A stretch of 64,000 nucleotides of DNA from Flavobacterium sp. LC2016-01 (GTDB lineage: Bacteria > Bacteroidota > Bacteroidia > Flavobacteriales > Flavobacteriaceae), in NCBI RefSeq assembly GCF_009711135.1, contig NZ_WMIC01000005.1, positions 1-64,000 of the forward strand, written 5' to 3'. The position numbers and the translations under genes are program-made. The notes under the pieces were generated by a model. That model saw nothing but the letters and a program-made list of their open reading frames with translations. It did no database searches and was not told the origin of the DNA. This document shows positions 1-9,401 of the stretch, piece after piece; the first letter of the stretch is position 1, and each line of letters opens with the position of its first letter.

Positions 1-915
1 ACAGTAACTCCGAAACCTGCAAAAGTAATCACGACAGCAACAATCTGCTCTGGTGATACTTACACATGGTCAGTAAATTCAACAGCCTATACAACAGGCG
101 GAACCTATACAGTTGCAAACAACGGCTGTACGGCCGATCAGGAACTGCAGTTGACAGTAAGTCCAAAACCGGCAAAAGTAATCACGACAGCGACTATCTG
201 CTCTGGTGATACTTACACATGGCCAGTAAACTCAACAGCTTATACAACAGGCGGAACCTATACAGTTGCAAACAATGGCTGTACGGCAGATCAGGAACTG
301 CAGTTGACAGTAACTCCGAAACCTGCAAAAGTAATCACGACAGCAACAATCTGCTCTGGTGATACTTACACATGGTCAGTAAACTCGGCTAATTATACAG
401 CAGGCGGAACTTATGTGGTTACCAACAATGGATGCACGGCAGATCAGGAACTGCAGTTGACAGTAACTCCGAAACCTGCAAAAGTGGTTACCACCGCGAC
501 TATCTGTTCGGGAGATACTTACACATGGTCAGTAAACTCGGCTAATTATACAACAGGCGGAACCTATACAGTTGCAAACAATGGATGCACGGCTGATCAG
601 GAACTGCAGTTGACGGTAACTCCGAAACCGGCAAAAGTAATCACGACAGCGACTATCTGCTCTGGTGATACCTACAACTGGACAGTAAACTCAACAGCTT
701 ATACAGCAGGCGGAACTTACACAGTTGCAAACAATGGATGCACGGCTGATCAGGAACTGCACTTGACAGTAACTCCGAAACCCACAAAAGTGGTTACTAC
801 GGCAACAATCTGCTCTGGTGATACCTACAACTGGACAGTAAACTCAACAGCTTATACAGCCGGCGGAACTTATACAGTTGCAAATAATGGATGCACGGCT
901 GATCAGGAACTGCAG
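1..915 (+). repeat. Six tandem 153-bp coding repeats
   Basis: A TTGACAGTAA-type unit boundary recurs at 151, 304, 457, 610, 763 and 916, an exact 153-bp (51-codon) period; the first copy is cut by the window start. Copies differ at only a few positions. Each unit encodes ATICSGDTYxW and NNGCTADQEL, so two cysteines per unit. The array ends abruptly at 916-925, where unique sequence begins. More copies probably lie upstream of the window. Confidence 0.95.
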
Positions 916-3900
916 TTGACAGTAATGAATCTTGCAAGTCCGATAGTTGGATTAATAACTCAGCCGACATGCACATCATCAACCGCTAGTGTTGAATTAA
1001 GTGGTTTACCAACTGGATCATGGACTATTAATCCGGGGAATATTATTGGAAATACTGCTACAACAACAATTACTGGCTTAATTGGTGGTAATACTTATAA
1101 TTATACAGTTACTGACTCTTTAGGATGTCAATCTGCACCTTCTTCAAACGTAGCGGTTTCAAATTATATTTGTGCAGAAGATGATACTCCATCAATAATT
1201 AATGGAGCGACAGGTGGAACTATTTCGACTGTTTTTGCAAATGACAAAATAAATGGATCTTCATTTTTACCAACAAATGTTACTGTTTCTACAAGTACAC
1301 TTCCAACAGGAATAGTTTTTAATTCTGATGGAACAATAACGGTTGCATCTAATACGCTTGCTGGTACACACTTGATTACTTATACGATTTGCATGTCGGC
1401 AAACACTAGTATTTGTGATTCTGCAACGGTAGAGATAGTAATTGAAAGACCGGTAATCGACGCAGTAACAGAGATTACAACAGCGATCAACAGCAACAAC
1501 GGTGGTACAACTATCTCTTTAACTGCCAATGATACGCTGAACGGAACTCCGGTTACAGTAGGCACAGGCGCTGGTAAAGTAACATTCACATTAATCAACA
1601 CGCTTCCAACAGGACTTACAATCAACGCAGACAAAACCATCACGGTAGCTCCGGGCACAGCCTCAGGAAACTACGAAGTGGAATACACGATCTGTGACAA
1701 TGACCATGCGCTGAACTGCGATACGGTGAAGAGTTATATTTCCGTTACAGGCGATACGCTGGTTGCCAATACAGATTCTCCGGCTTCAGTGACACAGTCA
1801 ACAACGGCTCAGACAATCATCACGGTAATCAGCAACGATACCAGAAACGGACAACCATTGACAGCATCAGAAGTAAAAATCACAACCACAGTTCAGGATC
1901 CTTCAGGCTACCTGACATTGGATCCGACAACAGGAGTTGTAACGCTTGGCGCAAATGCTCCAGCGGGAACTTACACGCTGACGTATTCGATCTGTGACAA
2001 GAGCAATACATCAAACTGCTCAACGGCGATTGTGAACCTAACGGTAAATGCTCCGGTAGTAATACCTGTAATCGACGCGGTGACTGAAACGACAACAGCC
2101 ATCAACAGCAATAATGGAGGTACGACGGTATCACTAATAACTAATGATACACTGAACGGAACCCCGGTTATAGTGGGAACAGGTGCAGGACAGGTTGGCT
2201 TTACACTGGTAAGCACGCTTCCGGCAGGATTAACGCTAAATGCAGACAAAACGATCACGGTAGCTCCGGGCACAGCCTCAGGAAACTACGAAGTGGAATA
2301 CACGATCTGTGACAACGACCATACGCTGAACTGTGATACAGTGAAGAGTTATGTTCAAGTAACAGGCGATACGCTTGTTGCCAATACCGATAATCCGAGC
2401 GCAGTGACACAATCAACAACGGCCCAGACAATCATCACGGTAATCAGCAACGATACCAGAAACGGACAACCGCTTACAGCATCGGAAGTAAAAATCACAA
2501 CCACAGTTCAGGACCCTTCAGGCTACCTGACATTGGATCCGACAACAGGAGTTGTAACGCTTGGGGCTAATGCTCCGGCGGGAACTTACACCTTGACCTA
2601 TTCAATCTGTGACAAGACCAATACATCGAACTGCTCAACAGCTACAGCAAACTTAACGGTAAATGCTCCGGTTGTGATTTCGATAATCGATGCGGTAACT
2701 GAAACGACAACAGCGATCAACAGCAATGTTGGAGGTACAACTATCTCTTTGACGGCTAATGATACGCTGAACGGAACTCCGGTTACAGTGGGAACAGGCG
2801 CAGGTCAGGTAGGCTTTACCCTTATCAGCACGCTTCCAACAGGACTTACAATCAACGCAGACAAAACCATCACAGTAGCTCCGGGCACAGCATCGGGAAG
2901 CTACGAAGTGGAATACACGATCTGTGACAATGACCATGCGCTGAACTGTGATACGGTGAAGAGTTATGTTTCCGTTACAGGCGATACACTGGTTGCCAAT
3001 ACCGATAATCCGAGTGCAGTGACACAGTCAACATCGGCTCAGACGATCATCACAGTAATTAACAACGATACCAGAAACGGACAGCCATTAACAGCATCGG
3101 AAGTAAAAATCACAACCACAGTTCAGGATCCTTCAGGCTACCTGACCTTGGATCCGGCAACAGGCGTTGTAACGCTTGGGGCTAATGCTCCGGCGGGAAC
3201 TTATACTCTGACGTATTCGATCTGTGACAAGACCAATACATCAAACTGCTCAACGGCGAGTGTGAACTTAACGGTAAATGCTCCGGTTGTGATTCCTGTA
3301 ATCGATGCGGTGACGGAAACTACAACGGCCATCAACAGCAACGCAGGTGGTACAACAATATCTTTGACGGCCAATGATACGCTGAACGGAACTCCGGTTA
3401 CAGTAGGCACAGGTGCAGGTGAAGTAACTTTCACATTAATCAGCACGCTTCCAACAGGACTTACAATCAACGCAGACAAAACCATCACAGTAGCTCCGGG
3501 CACAGCCTCAGGAAACTACGAAGTGGAATACACGATCTGTGACAATGACCATACGCTGAACTGTGATACGGTGAAGAGTTATGTTTCCGTTACAGGTGAT
3601 ACATTGATAGCTAATACAGATGCTCCAAGCCCAGTGACACAGTCAACAACGGCTCAGACCATTATCACAGTTGTGAACAACGATACCAGAAACGGACAGC
3701 CATTAACAGCATCGGAAGTAAAAATCACAACCACAGTTCAGGACCCTTCAGGGTACCTGACATTGGATCCGACAACAGGAGTTGTAACGCTTGGCGCGAA
3801 TGCTCCAGCGGGAACTTACACGCTGACGTATTCGATCTGTGACAAGACCAATACATCAAACTGCTCAACGGCGAGTGTGAACCTAACGGTAAATGCTCCG

Positions 3901-6162
3901 GTTGTGATTCCGGTAATCGATGCGGTAACCGAAACGACAACAGCGATCAACAGCAACGCAGGAGGCACTACCATCTCGCTTACGGCCAATGATACGCTGA
4001 ACGGAACTCCGGTTACAGTGGGAACGGGTGCAGGACAGGTTGGCTTTACGCTTATCAGCACGCTTCCGTCAGGCTTAACTTTAAATGCTGACAAAGCCAT
4101 CACGGTAGCTCCGGGTACAGCCTCAGGAAACTACGAAGTGGAATACACGATCTGTGACAACGACCATGCACTGAACTGTGATACAGTGAAGAGTTATGTT
4201 CAGATTACGGGCGATTTATTAGTATTGAAAGATGATGTAGCAGGTCCAATTGCAGGAGTTAATCATGCAGTGACGGTTATAAATGTTTTAGGAAATGATA
4301 CTAAAAACGGATTGCCAATTACGGCTTCTGATGTAAATCTTTCTGTAACTATTGCAGATCCATCAGGGTATTTAACTTTAAATCCAGACGGAACAATAGT
4401 CTTAAAAGAAAATGCACCAGCAGGAACTTATGGACTTACTTATCAGGTTTGTGAATTGAACACAACAAATTGTGCAACAGCCAATGTGAAAGTTACAGTT
4501 GTTCTTCCAACGATGACCGTAACGGCAAATAGTTATTGCTCTAATGATGTTCCGTATGTATCTTATAACGTAACACCGGATAACTTTACAACAAATAATT
4601 TATTGACTGTAAAATGGATTGATAGTGCCAACAATGTTGTAGCGACTCAAACTAATTTACCATTGAGCGGAAATATTTTATGGCCAGGTGCAATTGTTGA
4701 CGGCAACGGAATTGGAGTTGACTGGCCAGGATGGTTGCTAACAAACGGTCAATGGACAGAAGGCGCAGATGGATTTGAGAAAACCAGAACGGGAGTTACA
4801 ATGGAGTTTTCATTAAACCCTACTGTAAGTGTAGCTGTAAGTTATCCTCCGGCAACACCACAATGTAATGCGAGACCAACTTTTGAAATCAAAGCAAACA
4901 ACGACAGTGCTGGACCAATTGATGCTAAAAAAGGCATTAGCACGGCATTGAATATATTTAGTAATGACCGTTTAAACCAAACTACAGTAAACCAAACAGC
5001 TGTTGTTTTAAGTACTGTGGTTGCAAACCCTAATTTGATTTTAAACGCAGATGGTTCTGTTGATGTTAAAACAGGTACACCATCAGGAACGTATCAATTG
5101 ACATATCAAATTTGCGAAGCTTCGAATTTGTCAAATTGCAGTCAGGCAGTTGTAAACGTTACAGTCGTGAATTCAGATGATCCGGCACCAGCACCACAGA
5201 TTATTACAAAAGATGATCTTCAGGTAAATGTTGACGGAATTAATGGACAGCTTGAATTTATCAATATTTTAGATAATGACTTGCTGAATAACTTGCCAAT
5301 CGATCCAGCAAATGTTGTCATTTCTAATACACCAAAAAGTCCATATTTTGAATTTAATGCAGACGGAACAGTAAATGTAAAACCAAATACGCCGGGAGGA
5401 ACTTATGCTTTGACTTATCAAGTATGTGAAAAAGCAAATGCATCAAATTGCAGTTCGGCTACATTAAATGTTTTTGTTGAAGTTCCAAATATTGCCATTA
5501 TTAAAACGGCAGTATTTAATGATGAAAACGGAAATGGATTTGCAAATGCAGGTGAAACAATCACCTATAAATTTAAAGTTACCAATACTGGTAATGTTCC
5601 GTTGACAAAAATAACAGTTAAAGATCCTTTACCTGGAGTTGTCGTTTCAGGACAAGCAATTGATCTAGCAGTAGGTGAAGCTAATCAGAATAATTTTACC
5701 GCACAGTATAAAATCACGCAAAGCGATATTATTCTGGGTACTGTCAGCAATCAGGCAACTGCAATTGGTTTTAGCGCTAGAGGAGTTGATGTTGAAGACA
5801 AATCAGATGATGAAAGCAATACAGGAGATAATCCGACAGTATTAAGCTTAGATGGCTGTAAAATAAAAGTGCTGAATGCTTTTTCACCAAATGGAGATTC
5901 AAAAAATGCAAGATTCTATATTCAAGGAATAGAATGTTATCCTGAAAATACAGTTGAAATTTATAATAGGTGGGGTGTATTGGTATTTGATACTGACCAC
6001 TATAACAATCAAGACCGCGTTTTTGTTGGAGTTTCAGCAGGACGAGCGACTGTAAAAGAATCAGATGGATTGCCGGTTGGAACCTATTTTTATGTCTTGA
6101 AATATAAAGATAATGATTCAAATCCGCACGAACAGTCAGGTTACTTGTATCTTAATAAATAA
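1..6162 (+). CDS. Giant repeat-rich T9SS-secreted adhesin, 5' end outside window
   Basis: The frame is open from base 1, so the gene starts upstream and only the last ~2050 codons are visible. In order: six 51-residue repeats (to about 915), a linker with an Ig-like module (about 916-1450), five alternating pairs of ~98 and ~107-residue Ig-like modules (about 1450-4215), further diverged Ig-like modules (about 4216-5480), a DUF11-type domain with the motif TNTGNVPLTKITVKDPLPG (about 5500-5800), and a C-terminal gliding-motility-associated (type B, TIGR04131-like) sorting domain with AFSPNGDS, VEIYNRWG and GTYFYVLKY. From family knowledge, such domains direct type IX secretion and surface attachment with help from a PorP/SprF partner; one is encoded 51 bases downstream. 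Modules carry paired cysteines (Cx7C). The substrate bound is unknown. SprB-like role in motility is possible but not shown. Confidence 0.9.
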   Translation, partial: TVTPKPAKVITTATICSGDTYTWSVNSTAYTTGGTYTVANNGCTADQELQLTVSPKPAKVITTATICSGDTYTWPVNSTAYTTGGTYTVANNGCTADQELQLTVTPKPAKVITTATICSGDTYTWSVNSANYTAGGTYVVTNNGCTADQELQLTVTPKPAKVVTTATICSGDTYTWSVNSANYTTGGTYTVANNGCTADQELQLTVTPKPAKVITTATICSGDTYNWTVNSTAYTAGGTYTVANNGCTADQELHLTVTPKPTKVVTTATICSGDTYNWTVNSTAYTAGGTYTVANNGCTADQELQLTVMNLASPIVGLITQPTCTSSTASVELSGLPTGSWTINPGNIIGNTATTTITGLIGGNTYNYTVTDSLGCQSAPSSNVAVSNYICAEDDTPSIINGATGGTISTVFANDKINGSSFLPTNVTVSTSTLPTGIVFNSDGTITVASNTLAGTHLITYTICMSANTSICDSATVEIVIERPVIDAVTEITTAINSNNGGTTISLTANDTLNGTPVTVGTGAGKVTFTLINTLPTGLTINADKTITVAPGTASGNYEVEYTICDNDHALNCDTVKSYISVTGDTLVANTDSPASVTQSTTAQTIITVISNDTRNGQPLTASEVKITTTVQDPSGYLTLDPTTGVVTLGANAPAGTYTLTYSICDKSNTSNCSTAIVNLTVNAPVVIPVIDAVTETTTAINSNNGGTTVSLITNDTLNGTPVIVGTGAGQVGFTLVSTLPAGLTLNADKTITVAPGTASGNYEVEYTICDNDHTLNCDTVKSYVQVTGDTLVANTDNPSAVTQSTTAQTIITVISNDTRNGQPLTASEVKITTTVQDPSGYLTLDPTTGVVTLGANAPAGTYTLTYSICDKTNTSNCSTATANLTVNAPVVISIIDAVTETTTAINSNVGGTTISLTANDTLNGTPVTVGTGAGQVGFTLISTLPTGLTINADKTITVAPGTASGSYEVEYTICDNDHALNCDTVKSYVSVTGDTLVANTDNPSAVTQSTSAQTIITVINNDTRNGQPLTASEVKITTTVQDPSGYLTLDPATGVVTLGANAPAGTYTLTYSICDKTNTSNCSTASVNLTVNAPVVIPVIDAVTETTTAINSNAGGTTISLTANDTLNGTPVTVGTGAGEVTFTLISTLPTGLTINADKTITVAPGTASGNYEVEYTICDNDHTLNCDTVKSYVSVTGDTLIANTDAPSPVTQSTTAQTIITVVNNDTRNGQPLTASEVKITTTVQDPSGYLTLDPTTGVVTLGANAPAGTYTLTYSICDKTNTSNCSTASVNLTVNAPVVIPVIDAVTETTTAINSNAGGTTISLTANDTLNGTPVTVGTGAGQVGFTLISTLPSGLTLNADKAITVAPGTASGNYEVEYTICDNDHALNCDTVKSYVQITGDLLVLKDDVAGPIAGVNHAVTVINVLGNDTKNGLPITASDVNLSVTIADPSGYLTLNPDGTIVLKENAPAGTYGLTYQVCELNTTNCATANVKVTVVLPTMTVTANSYCSNDVPYVSYNVTPDNFTTNNLLTVKWIDSANNVVATQTNLPLSGNILWPGAIVDGNGIGVDWPGWLLTNGQWTEGADGFEKTRTGVTMEFSLNPTVSVAVSYPPATPQCNARPTFEIKANNDSAGPIDAKKGISTALNIFSNDRLNQTTVNQTAVVLSTVVANPNLILNADGSVDVKTGTPSGTYQLTYQICEASNLSNCSQAVVNVTVVNSDDPAPAPQIITKDDLQVNVDGINGQLEFINILDNDLLNNLPIDPANVVISNTPKSPYFEFNADGTVNVKPNTPGGTYALTYQVCEKANASNCSSATLNVFVEVPNIAIIKTAVFNDENGNGFANAGETITYKFKVTNTGNVPLTKITVKDPLPGVVVSGQAIDLAVGEANQNNFTAQYKITQSDIILGTVSNQATAIGFSARGVDVEDKSDDESNTGDNPTVLSLDGCKIKVLNAFSPNGDSKNARFYIQGIECYPENTVEIYNRWGVLVFDTDHYNNQDRVFVGVSAGRATVKESDGLPVGTYFYVLKYKDNDSNPHEQSGYLYLNK
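1450..4215 (+). repeat. Tandem 615-bp coding repeats, about 4.5 copies
   Basis: The codons for VIDAV recur at 1453, 2068, 2683, 3298 and 3913, and those for the VTGDTL boundary at 1744, 2359, 2974, 3589 and (diverged) 4204, an exact 615-bp (205-codon) period. Each unit holds two different Ig-like modules ending in ICDNDHxLNCDTV and SICDKxNTSNCST. Nucleotide identity between copies is very high, which suggests recent duplication or gene conversion. Confidence 0.95.
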
Positions 6163-6170
6163 AAAATGAT

Positions 6171-6203
6171 AAACGGCTTGACTTTTAGCCAAGCCGTTTT
6201 AAA
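6171..6203 (+). terminator. Intrinsic terminator after adhesin gene
   Basis: AAACGGCTTG at 6171-6180 pairs with CAAGCCGTTT at 6190-6199, followed by a T/A-rich run. It lies between the adhesin stop and the PorP/SprF start, so it may reduce rather than abolish read-through. Confidence 0.75.
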
Positions 6204-6213
6204 AGCTTACTAA

Positions 6214-7125
6214 ATGAAAAAATTAATTTTAATTTTCATGTTTTTTTCAGTTGTGTGTTCCGCTCAGCAAGATTCGCAGTATACACAATATATGTATAAT
6301 ACAATCTCTGTGAATCCAGCATACGCGGGTTCGCGAGGTGTACTAAACGTATTTGGATTGTATCGTACACAATGGGTAGGACTTGACGGAGCACCACAAA
6401 CAAGTACTTTTTCAGTAAACACACCTTTAGATAATACTAAATTAGGATTGGGTGTTTCTTTAGTCAATGATAAAATTGGGCCAACTGTTGAAAATACATT
6501 GTCAGCTGATTTGTCTTATAGTATTCCAACTTCTGAATCATTTAAACTTTCTTTCGGAATAAAAGCTACGGCCAATTTGTTTAATCTTGACGTAAACAAA
6601 TTAAGTTTTGAAGATCAAGGCGATGAACAATTCCAAGATTTAAATAATAAATTCACGCCAAATATCGGTGCCGGTGTTTATTGGCATTCGGACCGAGCTT
6701 ATTTAGGATTCTCGGTTCCTAATTTCATCGAAACAAATCGTTATGACGATAATAATACCGCCATTTTTAAAGAAAAAATCAATTACTATCTAATGGCGGG
6801 TTATGTATTTAATCTGGACAAATTAGAATATATCAGGTTTAAGCCAGCCTTATTGACCAAAATGGTTCAGGGAGCTCCTTTACAGGTTGATGTTTCAGGT
6901 AATTTTATGTTCTATGATAAATTTGTTGTTGGGCTTGCTTATCGCTGGAGCGCTTCAGTAAGTGCAATGGCAGGTTTTCAAGTGTCAAAAGGGATGTATA
7001 TTGGTTATGGATATGATCACGAAACGACTGCTTTAAGAAGATATAACTCAGGATCTCATGAAATTTTCCTTCGTTTCGAGTTTTTCAACAGTTTTAACAA
7101 AATGATCTCTCCACGATTCTTCTAA
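6214..7125 (+). CDS. PorP/SprF family outer-membrane protein
   Basis: 303 residues, the usual family length, starting with a signal peptide (KKLILIFMFFSVVCSAQQ) and the family-typical opening QYTQYMYNTISVNPAYAGSRG followed by beta-strand-rich sequence ending in an aromatic residue (PRFF). PorP/SprF proteins are predicted outer-membrane barrels of the type IX system. In F. johnsoniae, SprF is needed to export the adhesin SprB, and type B sorting domains generally require a SprF-like partner. Its place directly after an adhesin with such a domain suggests that it serves that cargo. Next gene follows after 3 bases, so the two are cotranscribed. Confidence 0.88.
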   Translation: MKKLILIFMFFSVVCSAQQDSQYTQYMYNTISVNPAYAGSRGVLNVFGLYRTQWVGLDGAPQTSTFSVNTPLDNTKLGLGVSLVNDKIGPTVENTLSADLSYSIPTSESFKLSFGIKATANLFNLDVNKLSFEDQGDEQFQDLNNKFTPNIGAGVYWHSDRAYLGFSVPNFIETNRYDDNNTAIFKEKINYYLMAGYVFNLDKLEYIRFKPALLTKMVQGAPLQVDVSGNFMFYDKFVVGLAYRWSASVSAMAGFQVSKGMYIGYGYDHETTALRRYNSGSHEIFLRFEFFNSFNKMISPRFF

Positions 7126-7137
7126 TTAATGCCAGCT

Positions 7138-9144
7138 ATGAGAATTAAAATTTTAAGCTTTTCTGTTTTGTTTGTGTGCTTTCTTTTCAAAATGAATGCG
7201 CAGACAGCAAACAATACAAATGCCGCAGACAAAAAGTACGACGATTATGCTTACGCCGATGCCATAAAAGCATATGAAAGCCTTATAGATAAAGGTGTTA
7301 AAGATGAAAGAATCGTGCAAAGACTTGGCAATTCGTATTATTTTATTGGTGAGTTGCCCTCTGCTCTTCAATGGTACAAAGAGTTGTTTGCAATAAATGA
7401 AGAACAGGAACCGGAATATTTGTACCGATATGCTCAGTGCTTAAAAGCATCCGGAAATTATCGAAAGGCCGATGAAGTTTTAGAAAAATTCAACCTAAAA
7501 GCGGGTTCAGAAAAAAGAGCTTCATTGATTAGAGAGGATAAAAATTATTTGGAACAGATAAAATTAAATTCGGGACGATATGAAGTTGCTGATGCCGGAA
7601 TAAATTCGCCTTATTCTGATTATGGAAGTGTTATTTACGATAAAAGAATTGTTTTTACTTCGGCCAGAGATACGGGCGGAATTGCAAAAACGAGTTTTAA
7701 ATGGACAAACAAATCTTTTTCTAAATTATATATTGCCGATTTAATGCCAGATGGAAGTGTCAGCAAGCCAAAATTATTCCGTAAAAAACAAAAATCAAGA
7801 TTCAACGAGTCAACTCCTGTTTTTACAAAAGATGGCCGAACGATGTATTTTACAAGAAATAATTTTACTGACGGAAAAAGAGGAAGCAGCGATAAGCAAA
7901 TAACACTTTTAAAACTCTATAAATCAGAGTATGTTAATGATGCTTGGGAAGAAGCTAAAGAACTTCCTTTCAATAGTGATCAGTACAGCACTGCGCATCC
8001 CGCATTGAGCATGGATGAAAAAATCTTGTATTTTGCATCCGATATGCCAGGAACTTTAGGACAGTCAGATTTGTTTAAAGTTGCCATAAATGCAGACGGA
8101 ACTTTTGGACAGCCTCAAAATTTAGGACCGGTGATTAATACCGAAGGAAGAGAAACTTTCCCTTTTATATCTGCCGAAAATGAACTTTATTTTGCTTCAG
8201 ATGGACGTCCAGGATTGGGCGGACTTGATATTTTTGTTACAAAAATAAATGCCGATGGTACAATCGACGATGATGTACAAAATGTGGGAGAACCTGTAAA
8301 CAGCAAACAAGATGATTTTGCATTTACAATTGATAGAAAAAACAGAAACGGATTCTTTTCTTCCAATAGAGAAAACGGCCAAGGTTTAGATGATGTTTAT
8401 CGTTTTACAGAAACTAAAAGGCTGGTTTGCGAACAGGATTTAATGGGAACAGTTTCTGATGCTGAATCGAATGAAGTTTTATCAAATGTCAGTTTAACTT
8501 TATTTGATGAAAATTTAAATCCTCTTTCAACAATTACAACAGATGAAAAAGGAAATTATATATTTCCAAAAATAAAATGCGGTAAAAAATATTCTATTCG
8601 AGCATCAAAAAGTGATTATGGAATAAAAGATATTTCGACAGCAGTTAAAAAAGCAAATGGCAAGACAACTATGGATTTTACAATGCAAAAAATATTCAAA
8701 CCTTTAGCGGCTAAAACTATCGAAATCAAAAAAACAGCAGTGAAACCGGTTAAACTCGGACCAATAAAAATTGGAACCGATTTGGCCAAATTGCTTCATA
8801 TTCCAATGAACTTTTTTGATTTAGGAAAAGCAACTATCAAAAAAACATCTGAGCCTGATTTGCAAAAAGTGGTTGATATTTTAAATCAGTATCCAAACAT
8901 AAAATTAGACATACGTTCGCATACTGACAGCCGTTCATCGGCAGAAAGCAATCAAATTTTATCAGATAAAAGAGCACAGTCAACTAAAGATTGGCTTATC
9001 AGCAAAGGAATTGATGCTGGCCGATTAACAGCAAAAGGTTACGGTGAAACAAAATTAATAAACAGATGTGCTGACGGAGTAAAATGTACCGAAAAAGAGC
9101 ATCAGCAAAACAGACGAAGTGAATTTATCATCGTAGGTTTGTAA
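7138..9144 (+). CDS. PorE-like OmpA-family lipid-envelope anchor (TPR, beta-propeller, CRD, OmpA)
   Basis: About 668 residues. A signal peptide (MRIKILSFSVLFVCFLFKMNAQ) supports the ATG at 7138; an in-frame ATG at 7129 gives three extra residues. Domains in order: TPR-like helices (about 30-150), WD40-like/PD40 propeller repeats with TPVFTKDGRTMYFTRNN and HPALSMDEKILYFASD (about 170-420), a carboxypeptidase-regulatory-like domain (LMGTVSDAESNEVLSNVSL, about 430-510), and an OmpA peptidoglycan-binding domain (SHTDSRSS, LSDKRAQS, RLTAKGYGETK, about 560-668). This domain order matches PorE of Porphyromonas gingivalis, which links the type IX PorP/PorK/PorN components to peptidoglycan. It is cotranscribed with the PorP/SprF gene, 3 bases apart by the upstream start. 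Confidence 0.85.
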   Translation: MRIKILSFSVLFVCFLFKMNAQTANNTNAADKKYDDYAYADAIKAYESLIDKGVKDERIVQRLGNSYYFIGELPSALQWYKELFAINEEQEPEYLYRYAQCLKASGNYRKADEVLEKFNLKAGSEKRASLIREDKNYLEQIKLNSGRYEVADAGINSPYSDYGSVIYDKRIVFTSARDTGGIAKTSFKWTNKSFSKLYIADLMPDGSVSKPKLFRKKQKSRFNESTPVFTKDGRTMYFTRNNFTDGKRGSSDKQITLLKLYKSEYVNDAWEEAKELPFNSDQYSTAHPALSMDEKILYFASDMPGTLGQSDLFKVAINADGTFGQPQNLGPVINTEGRETFPFISAENELYFASDGRPGLGGLDIFVTKINADGTIDDDVQNVGEPVNSKQDDFAFTIDRKNRNGFFSSNRENGQGLDDVYRFTETKRLVCEQDLMGTVSDAESNEVLSNVSLTLFDENLNPLSTITTDEKGNYIFPKIKCGKKYSIRASKSDYGIKDISTAVKKANGKTTMDFTMQKIFKPLAAKTIEIKKTAVKPVKLGPIKIGTDLAKLLHIPMNFFDLGKATIKKTSEPDLQKVVDILNQYPNIKLDIRSHTDSRSSAESNQILSDKRAQSTKDWLISKGIDAGRLTAKGYGETKLINRCADGVKCTEKEHQQNRRSEFIIVGL

Positions 9145-9158
9145 AAAAATAATTCATA

Positions 9159-9199
9159 AAAAAGAGCGCTTTTCTTAACTTAGAAAAGCGCTCTTTTTT
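9159..9199 (+). terminator. Strong intrinsic terminator after PorE-like gene
   Basis: A perfect 16-bp stem (9159-9174 with 9183-9198, core AAGAGCGCTTTTC) and an 8-base loop, ending in a run of six T. It closes the adhesin-PorP-PorE module. The 200 bases after it, up to the CBS gene, hold no gene that I can support. Confidence 0.92.
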
Positions 9200-9401
9200 A
9201 TGGAATCATTAAAAGCGTTAAAAAAACAAATTTTTCACAAAAAACTTCTTCAATTGATTTCATTCTTTATTGAATAATTTTGAAAAATCGAAATGTGCTG
9301 TATTTTATTTAAAATGAATGAATTAGCTTTTTAAAAAGTAAATTTTAATAACAAGTTTTATCATTTTTTATTTAACTTTATAAAACTAAATTTTTTCAGA
9401 T

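Noticed and set aside
1380..4103. Recurring minus-strand open frames of 71-100 codons opposite the adhesin repeats
   Set aside because: They recur with the 615-bp period and share the same sequence, so they are mirror images of the coding repeat rather than genes.
1..4215. CRISPR-like repetition
   Set aside because: The units are 153 and 615 bp, contiguous, in frame and without spacers. They are coding tandem repeats.
5777..6121. Minus-strand open frame of 114 codons in the adhesin 3' end
   Set aside because: It overlaps the clearly conserved type B sorting domain and has no recognisable features of its own.
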